A stretch of DNA of 64,000 bases from Streptomyces sp. NBC_00448 (GTDB lineage: Bacteria > Actinomycetota > Actinomycetes > Streptomycetales > Streptomycetaceae). Numbering within the stretch: the stretch's first letter is position 1; each line of letters opens with the position of its first letter. The stretch spans positions 6,689,501 to 6,753,500 of the forward strand of contig NZ_CP107913.1 in NCBI RefSeq assembly GCF_036014115.1. Reading direction: 5' to 3'. The notes beneath the pieces are model-generated. The model did not search any database, had not been told where the DNA came from, and was given only the letters and a program-made list of their open reading frames with translations. The position numbers and the translations under genes were made by a program. Shown piece by piece: positions 7,938 to 15,444 of the stretch.

Positions 7938-8950
7938 GACGTCTCCCCGCCGTCGCGGCCCTCTCCGCGACCCTCGCCTCGGTGCTCGTCCTGGCCGGCT
8001 GCGGCACCACCGAGCACTCCACCGACTCCTCGGACTCCGCCGGTTCCCCCTCCGCGTCCGCCGGCGGCTCGGCGACGCCGGCCGGCCCGGTCACGCTCAC
8101 CGACGCGTCCGGCGCGACGGTGCACCTCGACCACCCCGCCACCCGCGTCGTCGGCACCGAGTGGGACGTCGTCGAGGACCTCGTCGCGCTCGGCGTCGCC
8201 CCGGTCGGCGTCGCGGACGTCAAGGGCTACACGGACTGGGACAAGGCCGCCCCGCTGACCGACTCGCCCAAGGACATCGGTACCCGCGGCGAGCCGAGCA
8301 CCGACGCGATCGCGGCCCTCACCCCCGACCTCGTGGTGGCGACCACCGACCTCTCGCCCTCGGTGCTGAAGCAGTTGCGCAAGGTCGCCACCGTCCTGGT
8401 GGTGAAGCCCGCCGACGCCGCCGACCAGATCGGCACGATGACCGACGACCTCGACCTCATCGCCCGCGCCACCGGCACCACGGCGAAGGCGACGGCCGTG
8501 AAGACCGCCTTCCAGGACAAGCTCGCCGCGGGCCGCAAGAAGCTCCAGGACGCGGGCCTGGCCGGGAAGAAGATCGCCTTCGCCGACAGCTACGTCGTGT
8601 CCAACCAGGTCTCGGTGCGCGCCTACACCAGCGGCTCCCTGATCGGCGCCGTCAACGAGCAACTCGGCCTGAAGAACGCCTGGACGGTCAAGGGCGACAA
8701 GAGCTACGGCCTGGCCACCACCGACGTCGAAGGGCTCACCGGCCTCGGCGACGTGTCGTTCGCCTACATCCAGAACAGCAGCGACGGCGACCCGTTCACC
8801 GCCGACCTCGGCAAGAACGCGGTCTGGAAGTCGCTGGCGTTCGTGAAGGCGGGCCATGTGCACCGGCTGCCCGACGGCGTCTGGATGTTCGGCGGACCCG
8901 GGTCGATGGAGGCGTACATCGACGGCCTCGTCGACGCCCTGACGAAGTAG
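7934..8950 (+). CDS. Iron-siderophore substrate-binding lipoprotein (FecB/FhuD-like)
   Basis: The 338-residue lipoprotein starts in an ATGA overlap with the ATPase gene. Its signal sequence ends in a lipobox LAGC with Cys23, followed by a Ser/Thr/Gly linker. The body is a type III periplasmic-binding fold: TRVVGTEWDVVEDLVALGVAPVGVAD, then STDAIAALTPDLVVATTDL. A long backbone helix lies around DLDLIARATGTT. These are hallmarks of iron(III)-siderophore binders. The signal-peptide-to-lipobox start fixes ATG 7934, although the frame is open further upstream inside the ATPase gene. It captures the ferric siderophore outside the membrane for the permease at 8955. Confidence 0.93.
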   Translation: MRRLPAVAALSATLASVLVLAGCGTTEHSTDSSDSAGSPSASAGGSATPAGPVTLTDASGATVHLDHPATRVVGTEWDVVEDLVALGVAPVGVADVKGYTDWDKAAPLTDSPKDIGTRGEPSTDAIAALTPDLVVATTDLSPSVLKQLRKVATVLVVKPADAADQIGTMTDDLDLIARATGTTAKATAVKTAFQDKLAAGRKKLQDAGLAGKKIAFADSYVVSNQVSVRAYTSGSLIGAVNEQLGLKNAWTVKGDKSYGLATTDVEGLTGLGDVSFAYIQNSSDGDPFTADLGKNAVWKSLAFVKAGHVHRLPDGVWMFGGPGSMEAYIDGLVDALTK

Positions 8951-8954
8951 CGCC

Positions 8955-11027
8955 ATGGCCGTCACCGAGACGACCGCGCCCGCCCCCGCCCGTACGGCCT
9001 CGGCCACGTCCGGCGCGGGGGCGGCCGCCGCGGCCGGCGCGCTCGTGCTCGTGGTCGCTGCGCTGGCGATGGTCGACATCACGCAGGGCACCGCCGCGGT
9101 CGGCGCGGGCGAGGTGTGGAAGGCGCTGACCGGACACGCCGACCAGGCCGACGCCTCCGTGGTCATCGCCTCGCGGCTGCCGCGGATGGTGGCCGGCATC
9201 CTCGTCGGCGCCGCGCTCGGCAGCGCGGGCGCCGCGCTCCAGGCGGTGAGCCGCAACGTGCTCGCCGCCCCCGACACGCTCGCGGTGAACGCCGGTTCGT
9301 ACCTCGCGCTCGGGGTGCTCACCGTCACCGGCGCCTCGCTCCCGCTGCTGGCCTCCTCCGGCGTCGCGTTCGCCGGGGGCCTGGCCGCGGCAGCCGTCGT
9401 CCTCAGCCTGTCCGGCCTCGGCGCCGGTACGGTCCGGCTCGTGCTGGCCGGCAGCGCCCTCGCGCTCGGGCTCGGCGCGATCACCGACGCGCTGCTGCTG
9501 CTCTTTCCCGAGCGGACCAACGGCCTGTACCAGTGGAGCCAGGGCAGCATCAGCCAGAACGGGTTCGCCGGCGTCGACCAGATGGCACCGGTCGTCGCGG
9601 TCGGCCTCGCCGGGCTGCTGCTGGTCGCCCGCCGCGTCGACGCGCTCGCCCTCGGCGACGACGCGGCCCGCGGCGTCGGCGTCCCGGTCCGCGGCACCCG
9701 GGTCACCGTCGTCGTGCTCGCCGCGCTGCTGTCCGCCGCGGCGGTGACGCTCGCCGGGCCGATCGGGTTCGTCGGGCTGTGCGCGCCCGCGCTGGTACGG
9801 CCGTTGGCCCGCCGGCTGCGCACGCTCGTCCGGGTCCGGGCGGCCGTGCCCTTCGCCGGACTGGTCGGCGCGGCCCTCGTGCTCGGCTCCGACGTGCTGC
9901 TGCGCGCGCTGGTCAGCAAGCAGTCCGCGCCCGCGGTGCCCACCGGCGTCATCACCAGCGTCGTCGGCGCGGCGTTCCTGATCGCGATGGCGTTCCGGGC
10001 CCGCGACTCCGCGGCCGCCGCCGACACCGACCGGATGCGCGTGCCGAGCCGGGCGGGGTTCGCGGTCTGCCTGGTCGTGCTCACCGCGGTGCTGGTCGCC
10101 GTGGTGATCGCGGGGGTGCTGCTCGGCGACACCAAGCTGCTGCTCGGCGACGTCACCAACTGGGCGCTGGGCAGGGCCGGTCAAGGGGTCACCTTCGTGC
10201 TGGACACCCGGGTGCCCCGGGTGGGCGCCGCGCTGCTGGCCGGCGCGGCGCTCGCGCTGTCCGGCACGCTCGTGCAGGCCGTCACCCGCAACCCGCTCGC
10301 CGAACCCGGCATCCTCGGCGTCTCCGGCGGGGGCGGCCTCGGCGCCGTACTGCTGGTCACCTCGGTGCCGGCGGCCGGCGCGTGGAGCATCGCCGGGGCG
10401 GCGTTCGCCGGGTCCTCGGCCGCCGCCCTGATCGTCTTCGGGCTCGCCGCGCGCGGCGGGTTCCAGCAGAACCGGCTGGTCCTGGTCGGCGTCGGCGTGT
10501 CCGCCGCCACCACCGCGCTCATCAGCCTGGTCATCGTGCTCACCGACCCGTTCGACGCCACCAAGGCCCTGACCTGGCTGTCCGGTTCGACCTACGGGCG
10601 GACCGGCCCCGACCTGGCGCCGGTCGCGGTCGTCCTCCTCGCGGGCACCGGCTACGCGGTCGTCAGGCGCCGCGAGCTCGACCTGGTCTCCCTCGACCAG
10701 GACACCCCCCGCCTGCTCGGACTACGGCTCGCCCCCACGCGCTTCGGGTTCCTCGCGGTCGCCGTGCTGCTCAGCGCCACCGCGACCGCCGCCGCCGGAA
10801 CCATCGGCTTCGTCGGCCTGGTGGCCCCGCACGCGGCCCGCGCACTGGTGGGCCGCCGACACTTCCGCGTCCTCCCGGTCGCCATGATGCTCGGCGCGAC
10901 CCTGGTCTGCGCGGCCGACCTCCTGGGCCGCACCGTGATCGCCCCGGCCCAACTGGGAGCGGGGCTCATGACAGCGGTGGTGGGCACGCCGTACTTCGTC
11001 CGCCTGCTGGTCCGCACGCGGAAGTAG
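8955..11027 (+). CDS. Fused double-domain FecCD iron-siderophore permease (FhuB-like)
   Basis: The 690-residue protein contains two complete FecCD permease halves of about 330 residues in one chain, the FhuB arrangement. Half one has SRLPRMVAGILVGAALGSAGAALQAVSRN and ITLAGPIGFVGLCAPALVR-like motifs. Half two repeats them as TRVPRVGAALLAGAALALSGTLVQAVTRNPLAEPGILGVSGG and GTIGFVGLVAPHAARALVG. About 20 transmembrane helices are expected. It begins four bases after the lipoprotein stop, so the three genes form one iron-regulated operon. Most streptomycete siderophore loci use two separate permeases; the fusion removes the need for a second gene. Confidence 0.93.
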   Translation: MAVTETTAPAPARTASATSGAGAAAAAGALVLVVAALAMVDITQGTAAVGAGEVWKALTGHADQADASVVIASRLPRMVAGILVGAALGSAGAALQAVSRNVLAAPDTLAVNAGSYLALGVLTVTGASLPLLASSGVAFAGGLAAAAVVLSLSGLGAGTVRLVLAGSALALGLGAITDALLLLFPERTNGLYQWSQGSISQNGFAGVDQMAPVVAVGLAGLLLVARRVDALALGDDAARGVGVPVRGTRVTVVVLAALLSAAAVTLAGPIGFVGLCAPALVRPLARRLRTLVRVRAAVPFAGLVGAALVLGSDVLLRALVSKQSAPAVPTGVITSVVGAAFLIAMAFRARDSAAAADTDRMRVPSRAGFAVCLVVLTAVLVAVVIAGVLLGDTKLLLGDVTNWALGRAGQGVTFVLDTRVPRVGAALLAGAALALSGTLVQAVTRNPLAEPGILGVSGGGGLGAVLLVTSVPAAGAWSIAGAAFAGSSAAALIVFGLAARGGFQQNRLVLVGVGVSAATTALISLVIVLTDPFDATKALTWLSGSTYGRTGPDLAPVAVVLLAGTGYAVVRRRELDLVSLDQDTPRLLGLRLAPTRFGFLAVAVLLSATATAAAGTIGFVGLVAPHAARALVGRRHFRVLPVAMMLGATLVCAADLLGRTVIAPAQLGAGLMTAVVGTPYFVRLLVRTRK

Positions 11028-11084
11028 CCGAACGCGGCGCCCCGGGGTTGTGCCGACCACGGGAAGGGGGCGCCCTTTTCGCGT

Positions 11085-11154
11085 GCGAACGGGGGCGCCC
11101 TCCCCCCGGGCGGACGGGGCGGACCGGGCGAACGGGGGCGCCCTCCCCCCGGGC
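11085..11154 (+). repeat. 27-bp direct repeat pair containing GGGGGCGCCC
   Basis: The word GCGAACGGGGGCGCCCTCCC and the next seven bases (CCCGGGC) occur at 11085-11111 and again at 11128-11154. A shorter GGGGGCGCCC lies at 11066. Each unit contains a self-complementary core. They occupy the 213-bp gap between the convergent permease and methyltransferase genes and could fold into terminator-like hairpins. Confidence 0.7.
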
Positions 11155-11240
11155 AGCGGCGCGCGGCCACCCCGCCCGCCGGGCGGCTGGAGCCGGTGGG
11201 AGGCGAGTAGCGGGGGAAGCGCCGGGGGCGCGCCGCGGGG

Positions 11241-12125
11241 TCAGGCGGTGGTGATGAGGAAGTCCTCGCCGGTGGAGGGGCGGAGGGCGTCGGGGCGGGC
11301 GGTGAAGTAGCGGTGGCACAGGTCGGAGCCGGAGACGTGGTGGGCGGAGGGGAACCCGGCCGTACGGGCCAGGGCGAGCATCTCGTGCGGGGCGTAGAAA
11401 CTGATGAAGGGGGTGCGGGAGGCGCGCGCGTTCTTGAGGGTGGCCTCGCGGATCGGGCGGTCGACGGGGTCGACGAGTTCGGTGGGGAGCTGGAAGGTCA
11501 TCGCGAGGGTCGTGCCCGGGGCGAGGGCCGCGATCTGGCGGAGGGTGGCCTCGGTCGCCTCCCGGGTCAGGTACATGGTGACGCCCGCGGAGACGAAGAC
11601 GGCGGGCCGGGAGCGGTCGAACCCGGCGGTGACGAGCCGGTCCAGCCAGGAGTCGCCCGCCTCGAAGTCCACCGGGACCAGGCGCAGCCACGCGGGGACG
11701 CCGTAACCGAGTTCGTCCAGGCGGCGCCGCTTCCACGCCTGCGGGGCGGGCTGGTCGACCTCGAACACCGTGAGCCGGGCGGCGGTTTCGGGCTCGCGCT
11801 GGGCGAACGTGTCCAACCCCGCGCCGAGGATGACGTACTGGTCCACGCCCTGCCCGGCCCGCTCGGCGACCAGGTCCTCGATGAAGCGCGCCCGGGACAC
11901 GATGGCCGCGCGGAACCCGCGGCTGGCCTCGGGGTCCATGTCGGGACGGTCGCGCCACCCCTCCGGAGGGGCCACCAGCCGCAGCCCCACCTCGTCCACG
12001 AACACGTGCGGCGGCGCGTCGAGTTGTACGTGCAGCGCGCGCCACAGCGCGACCCGCTCCGCCGAACTCTCGGGCCCGTCAGCGAAGTCGCCCGGGTCGC
12101 CCGGCCCGTTCCGATCGGTCGCCAT
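11241..12125 (-). CDS. Class I SAM-dependent methyltransferase (leucine-carboxyl/PPM family, TIGR00027-like)
   Basis: The 294-residue protein has the order typical of actinobacterial putative O-methyltransferases related to leucine carboxyl methyltransferase. These are RARFIEDLVAERAGQGVDQYVILGAGLDTFAQR (SAM-binding glycine loop), VFEVDQPAPQAWKRRRL (acidic residue after strand 2), and VSAGVTMYLTREATEATL. The substrate in this family is mostly unknown, and several mycobacterial members are annotated only as SAM-dependent methyltransferases. The ATG at 12125 follows GGAAGAGGACC; the frame is open to 12422. Monocistronic, and convergent with the iron operon. Confidence 0.88.
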   Translation of the reverse strand: MATDRNGPGDPGDFADGPESSAERVALWRALHVQLDAPPHVFVDEVGLRLVAPPEGWRDRPDMDPEASRGFRAAIVSRARFIEDLVAERAGQGVDQYVILGAGLDTFAQREPETAARLTVFEVDQPAPQAWKRRRLDELGYGVPAWLRLVPVDFEAGDSWLDRLVTAGFDRSRPAVFVSAGVTMYLTREATEATLRQIAALAPGTTLAMTFQLPTELVDPVDRPIREATLKNARASRTPFISFYAPHEMLALARTAGFPSAHHVSGSDLCHRYFTARPDALRPSTGEDFLITTA

Positions 12126-12599
12126 CTCGGTCCTCTTCCGGTGCATCCGGTGGCTCGGGCGGCGGCCGTCGCGACGGCCGGCACCGCTTCCACGTTCGAC
12201 GTAGGTCCTCGTCACCCGTAGGGACAGGGCCAGCACGCTAGCAAGCGGAGGAAGCCGGATGCGGGTATGTCGCCCGATCCGGGGTGTTGGCCGGCCGCCC
12301 GCCGATCGTTGCCCGGCTCCTTCGACGTCCGCTCGCCCTTGACGTGAGGCTCCTTCGACGCGCGCCCCGGTTCGTCCCGGGTGGCGATTTGCCCACCGTT
12401 CGGGGAACGCGGACTGAAGCACGGAAGACGCTTCGATGACATGTCCCGTGCGGCCGGATATCCGTGCATCCCTTCAGGTGGGGACTGTGTCTGATCGGAC
12501 GATCGGCTTCCTCTTGCCGCTCGCGCTCGTTCCGCACCCGCACCCGCACGGCTCCCCCGCGGCGCCACCTCGACAAGACTCGAAGGAGTCCCGCCGGAG
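12126..12599. other. Divergent promoter region
   Basis: This 474-bp spacer separates the methyltransferase (-) and acyltransferase (+) genes. It contains two copies of GGCTCCTTCGACG (around 12318 and 12350) flanking a TTGACG hexamer. No reading frame in it looks coding. Confidence 0.5.
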
Positions 12600-13766
12600 A
12601 TGAACCCCCTCACGCCCCCGTCCCTCGGCCGGCCGGCCGGCCGTACACCCAGCGCCTCGCCCGCCCCGCTGCCCGCCGCCGCGGCGCGGTCCCAAGGGCC
12701 GGCGGCCCCGGCCTCCGTCCCCCGAGGGCGGTTGCGCGCCCTCGACGGCCTCCGGCTGGTCGCCGCCTTGATGGTCTGCGGCTACCACTACGCGGGTCGT
12801 GGCGGCGACATCGACCAGTCGTGGGGCCGCTCGCCCGCGGAGGTCTTCCCGTATCTGGCCGGACCGTTCTCCTACGGCTGTCTGGGCGTCGAGATCTTCT
12901 TCGTGATCAGCGGGTTCGTGATCTGCATGTCCGGCTGGGGACGGGACCTGAAGGGCTTCACGGTGTCCCGCGTGACCCGCCTGTACCCCGCCTACTGGGC
13001 GGCTCTCATCATCGTCACCGCCGTCTTCGCGCTGGCCGGCCGCCACGTCGTGTCCCGGCCGGACCTGCTGACGAACCTCACGATGCTCCAGATGCCGGCC
13101 GGTGCCGAGCGCGTGCTCGGCGTGTGCTGGACGCTCTGGGCCGAGATGCGCTTCTACCTGCTCTTCGCCCTCGCCGTGGTCTGGCCGGGCGCCACCCGCC
13201 GCCGCGTGCTGGTGTTCTGCGCGGCCTGGACGGTCCTCGCGCTCTACGCCGACACCTCGGGGGAGGCGTTCGCGAAGACCGCGCTCATGCCGGAGTACGC
13301 GCCGTTCTTCGTGGCCGGCATGGGGATGTACCTCGTGTACCGCTTCGGGCACGACGCGATGTCCTGGGGCGTGGTCGTGGTGGGCTTCCTGCTCGGCCAG
13401 CGCAACGCGGTCAAGGCGAACGTCGCGCCCGAGCACATGAGCGTCTTCCACCACCGCACGGAACTCGGCGTGATCGCTGTGGTCGCCTTCGGCTTCGCCG
13501 CGGTGGCGGCGGTGACCATGGTGCCGTCCATATCCCGCCTGAACTGGCGCTGGCTGACCACGGCCGGCGCTCTGACGTACCCGTTCTACCTCGTCCACGA
13601 CCACCTGGGCACGGTCACCGTCGCCGTCCTCGTGCACAGCACCGCGCTACCGCCGGCCGCTGTGCTCCTGCTGGCCGTGGGGATGATGCTGGTGCTCGCC
13701 TGGCTGCTGCACCGCCTGGTCGAGAAGCCGCTCGCCCCGCTGCTGAAACGAGCCCTCCTGCGCTGA
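12600..13766 (+). CDS. Acyltransferase-3 (OafA/YrhL-like) membrane protein
   Basis: The 388-residue protein has a disordered Pro/Ala N-terminus and then the acyltransferase-3 signature. RLRALDGLRLVAALMVCGYHYAG supplies the R/K-x10-H motif of this family, and GVEIFFVISGFVICMSGWGRDL with VSRVTRLYPAYWAAL follows. About ten transmembrane helices are expected. Family members move acyl groups from acyl-CoA to sugars, glycans or antibiotics on the outer face of the membrane. The ATG has GGAG four bases upstream and AAGGAG 14-19 bases upstream. No sugar-pathway genes adjoin it, so the acceptor is unknown. Confidence 0.9.
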   Translation: MNPLTPPSLGRPAGRTPSASPAPLPAAAARSQGPAAPASVPRGRLRALDGLRLVAALMVCGYHYAGRGGDIDQSWGRSPAEVFPYLAGPFSYGCLGVEIFFVISGFVICMSGWGRDLKGFTVSRVTRLYPAYWAALIIVTAVFALAGRHVVSRPDLLTNLTMLQMPAGAERVLGVCWTLWAEMRFYLLFALAVVWPGATRRRVLVFCAAWTVLALYADTSGEAFAKTALMPEYAPFFVAGMGMYLVYRFGHDAMSWGVVVVGFLLGQRNAVKANVAPEHMSVFHHRTELGVIAVVAFGFAAVAAVTMVPSISRLNWRWLTTAGALTYPFYLVHDHLGTVTVAVLVHSTALPPAAVLLLAVGMMLVLAWLLHRLVEKPLAPLLKRALLR

Positions 13767-13796
13767 GGGGTCGAGCGGCTCTTCAACGGTCCCCGC

Positions 13797-14375
13797 TCAC
13801 CCTTCCGCTCGGGTGAGCGCCACGTCCAGCACGACCAGCAGCGCGTCCCGCACCGAACCCCGCTCCCGCGCGTCGAACGTGATGACGGGGACGTTCTCCG
13901 CCACGTCCAGTGCCCACCGCACCTCGTCGAGGGTGTGCTCGACGCGCCCGTCGAAGGCGTTCACCGCGACCGCGAACGGTATCCGGCGGTGCTCGAAGTA
14001 GTCGACCGCGGCATAGCAGTCGTCGAGTCGGCGGGTGTCCACGATGACGAGGCCGCCGAGGGCGCCCTGGACGAGGTCGTCCCACATGAAGCCGAACCGC
14101 TCCTGGCCCGGGGTGCCGAAGAGGTAGAGCTTCAGGCCGGCGTCGATGGTGATGCAGCCGAAGTCCATCGCCACGGTGGTCGTGGTCTTGTGCGGGGTGT
14201 GGCTGAGGTCGTCCACCCCCGCGGCTACCTCGGTGATCGCCGCTTCGGTGGTGAGCGGCCGGATCTCCGAGATCGACCCGACCGCGGTGGTCTTGCCGAC
14301 CCCGAACCCGCCCGCGACCACCATCTTCACCGGCAGCGGGGGAGCGCCCCGGCCGGGCGCCTCAGTCGTTGTCAC
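13797..14375 (-). CDS. cvnD: Conservon small GTPase CvnD (conservon 1)
   Basis: The roughly 192-residue Ras-like ATP/GTP-binding protein is the last gene of a four-gene conservon. G1 is AGGFGVGKTT, G3 is LFGTPGQERF and the G4 position reads VNAFD. The segment HKTTTTVAMDFGCITID is conserved in the family. CvnD acts as the GTPase partner of a membrane-associated kinase complex. The GTG at 14375 follows CGGGGGGA by eight bases and overlaps CvnC by 14 bases; an ATG at 14414 gives a longer form. The acyltransferase gene upstream is convergent. Confidence 0.93.
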   Translation of the reverse strand: MTTTEAPGRGAPPLPVKMVVAGGFGVGKTTAVGSISEIRPLTTEAAITEVAAGVDDLSHTPHKTTTTVAMDFGCITIDAGLKLYLFGTPGQERFGFMWDDLVQGALGGLVIVDTRRLDDCYAAVDYFEHRRIPFAVAVNAFDGRVEHTLDEVRWALDVAENVPVITFDARERGSVRDALLVVLDVALTRAEG

Positions 14376-14772
14376 GGAGTGTCCCCCCGGAGTCGGGGAT
14401 GGTGCGGAGACCATCGATAACCCTTCGCAGTACGGAAACGTCGCGGGCGATGTCGGCGCTCGGAACGTACACCGAAAGGTGGCCGCCCGCCGAAAGGTCC
14501 TCGGCCAGCACCCGGACGACGTTGAGGTGCAGCCGCAGCGTGGCCGCGATCTCGGCCACCGACTGCGGTCGGCGGCAGGCCGCCACGATGTCGTGCCGCT
14601 CGAACGACATCAGGTCCAGCCGCTCCAACCCGGCGGCCGTCGCCACGAGTTGGGTCTCGACCGGGATCGGAGGCAGGTCCGAGCCGCCGCCCGACCCGGC
14701 CACCCGGCCCGCGGTCACCAGGAACGGCCGTACGGCGGGCGCCCGGTCGACCGGTTCGTCACCGGCACCCAT
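14362..14772 (-). CDS. cvnC: Conservon DUF742 protein CvnC (conservon 1)
   Basis: The 136-residue DUF742 protein has the family's VRPFLVTAGR start, a winged-helix-like middle (IVAACRRPQSVAEIAATLRLHLNVVRVLAEDL) and the VLRRVIDGLRTIP tail. In conservons it links the kinase and Roadblock protein to the GTPase. It is followed immediately, with overlap, by cvnD. Unusually, 213 bp rich in GTACG repeats separate it from the preceding cvnB. Confidence 0.93.
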   Translation of the reverse strand: MGAGDEPVDRAPAVRPFLVTAGRVAGSGGGSDLPPIPVETQLVATAAGLERLDLMSFERHDIVAACRRPQSVAEIAATLRLHLNVVRVLAEDLSAGGHLSVYVPSADIARDVSVLRRVIDGLRTIPDSGGTLRDND

Positions 14773-14857
14773 GGGCCTTCACCTCCTCGCGGTGAGCCGT
14801 CAGCGGTGTGCGCTCAGCGGCGGCCGGCGCCTCCGGCCGCGGATACGTGCACAGGTG

Positions 14858-14990
14858 GTACGTCAACTGCCCGTACGTGGCAGCCCGGTACGGCAACTGC
14901 CCGCGCGTGCAGGGGTGGTACGCGTACCGGCCGTACCCGCCCGGCCGCGGATGCGTCAACTGCCCGTACGCGGGAGGCCGGTACGTCAAC
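14858..14990 (+). repeat. Degenerate 20-bp repeats (GTACGTCAACTGCCCGTACG) between cvnB and cvnC
   Basis: Full copies lie at 14858-14877, 14888-14907 (two to three changes) and 14951-14970 (two changes). A half copy (GTACGTCAAC) at 14981-14990 overlaps the cvnB stop codon. They fill the 213-bp gap that breaks up the usually tight cvnB-cvnC spacing. Confidence 0.7.
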
Positions 14991-15444
14991 GGGCCGACGG
15001 CGAACCGACGGTGTTCTTCAACTCCAGCACCAGCTCCGGGTTGAGCGCCGCCCCGGCCCGGTTCGCGAACACCGTCATCTCGTAGGCGATGTTGCCGAGC
15101 TTCGCCTCCTTGGAGGTCACCACGCCCAGGACGGCACCGCTGCCGATCGCCGAGACCAGGATGTGGCCCTCCGCGAGGTCGATGATCACCTTGTTCAGCG
15201 GGCCCAGGCCGTAGTTGCCGGCGGCGCCCGCCGCGAGGCTGGTCATGCCCGAGACGATCGCCGCGAGCCGTTCGGAGTCCGCCGGGTCGCGGAGCTGCGA
15301 CACCGCGATCAGCAGGCCGTCGGAGGAGACCGCGATGGCGTCCACCACCCCCGCGGTCTCGGTGGCGAAACGGTTCAGCAGCCAGGTGAAATCGGCTGCG
15401 GCGGCCCGCAGTTCCTCGGGCCCGCCACCTGTCGGCGTTGTCAC
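14986..15444 (-). CDS. cvnB: Conservon Roadblock/LC7 protein CvnB (conservon 1)
   Basis: The 152-residue Roadblock/LC7 protein shows LLNRFATETAGVVDAIAVSSDGLLIAVS, then ERLAAIVSGMTSLAAGA and KVIIDLAEGHILVSAIGSGAVLGVV. Such proteins regulate small GTPases; in conservons they bind the kinase and GTPase. The GTG at 15444 overlaps the TGA of the kinase gene by four bases (GTGA), which fixes the start even though the frame runs far upstream inside cvnA. Confidence 0.93.
   Translation of the reverse strand: MTTPTGGGPEELRAAAADFTWLLNRFATETAGVVDAIAVSSDGLLIAVSQLRDPADSERLAAIVSGMTSLAAGAAGNYGLGPLNKVIIDLAEGHILVSAIGSGAVLGVVTSKEAKLGNIAYEMTVFANRAGAALNPELVLELKNTVGSPSAR

Noticed and set aside
7829..10159. Minus-strand 776-codon frame over the iron transporter
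   Set aside because: Low-complexity Ala/Ser/Thr and Gly/Val-rich translation opposite three clear transporter genes.
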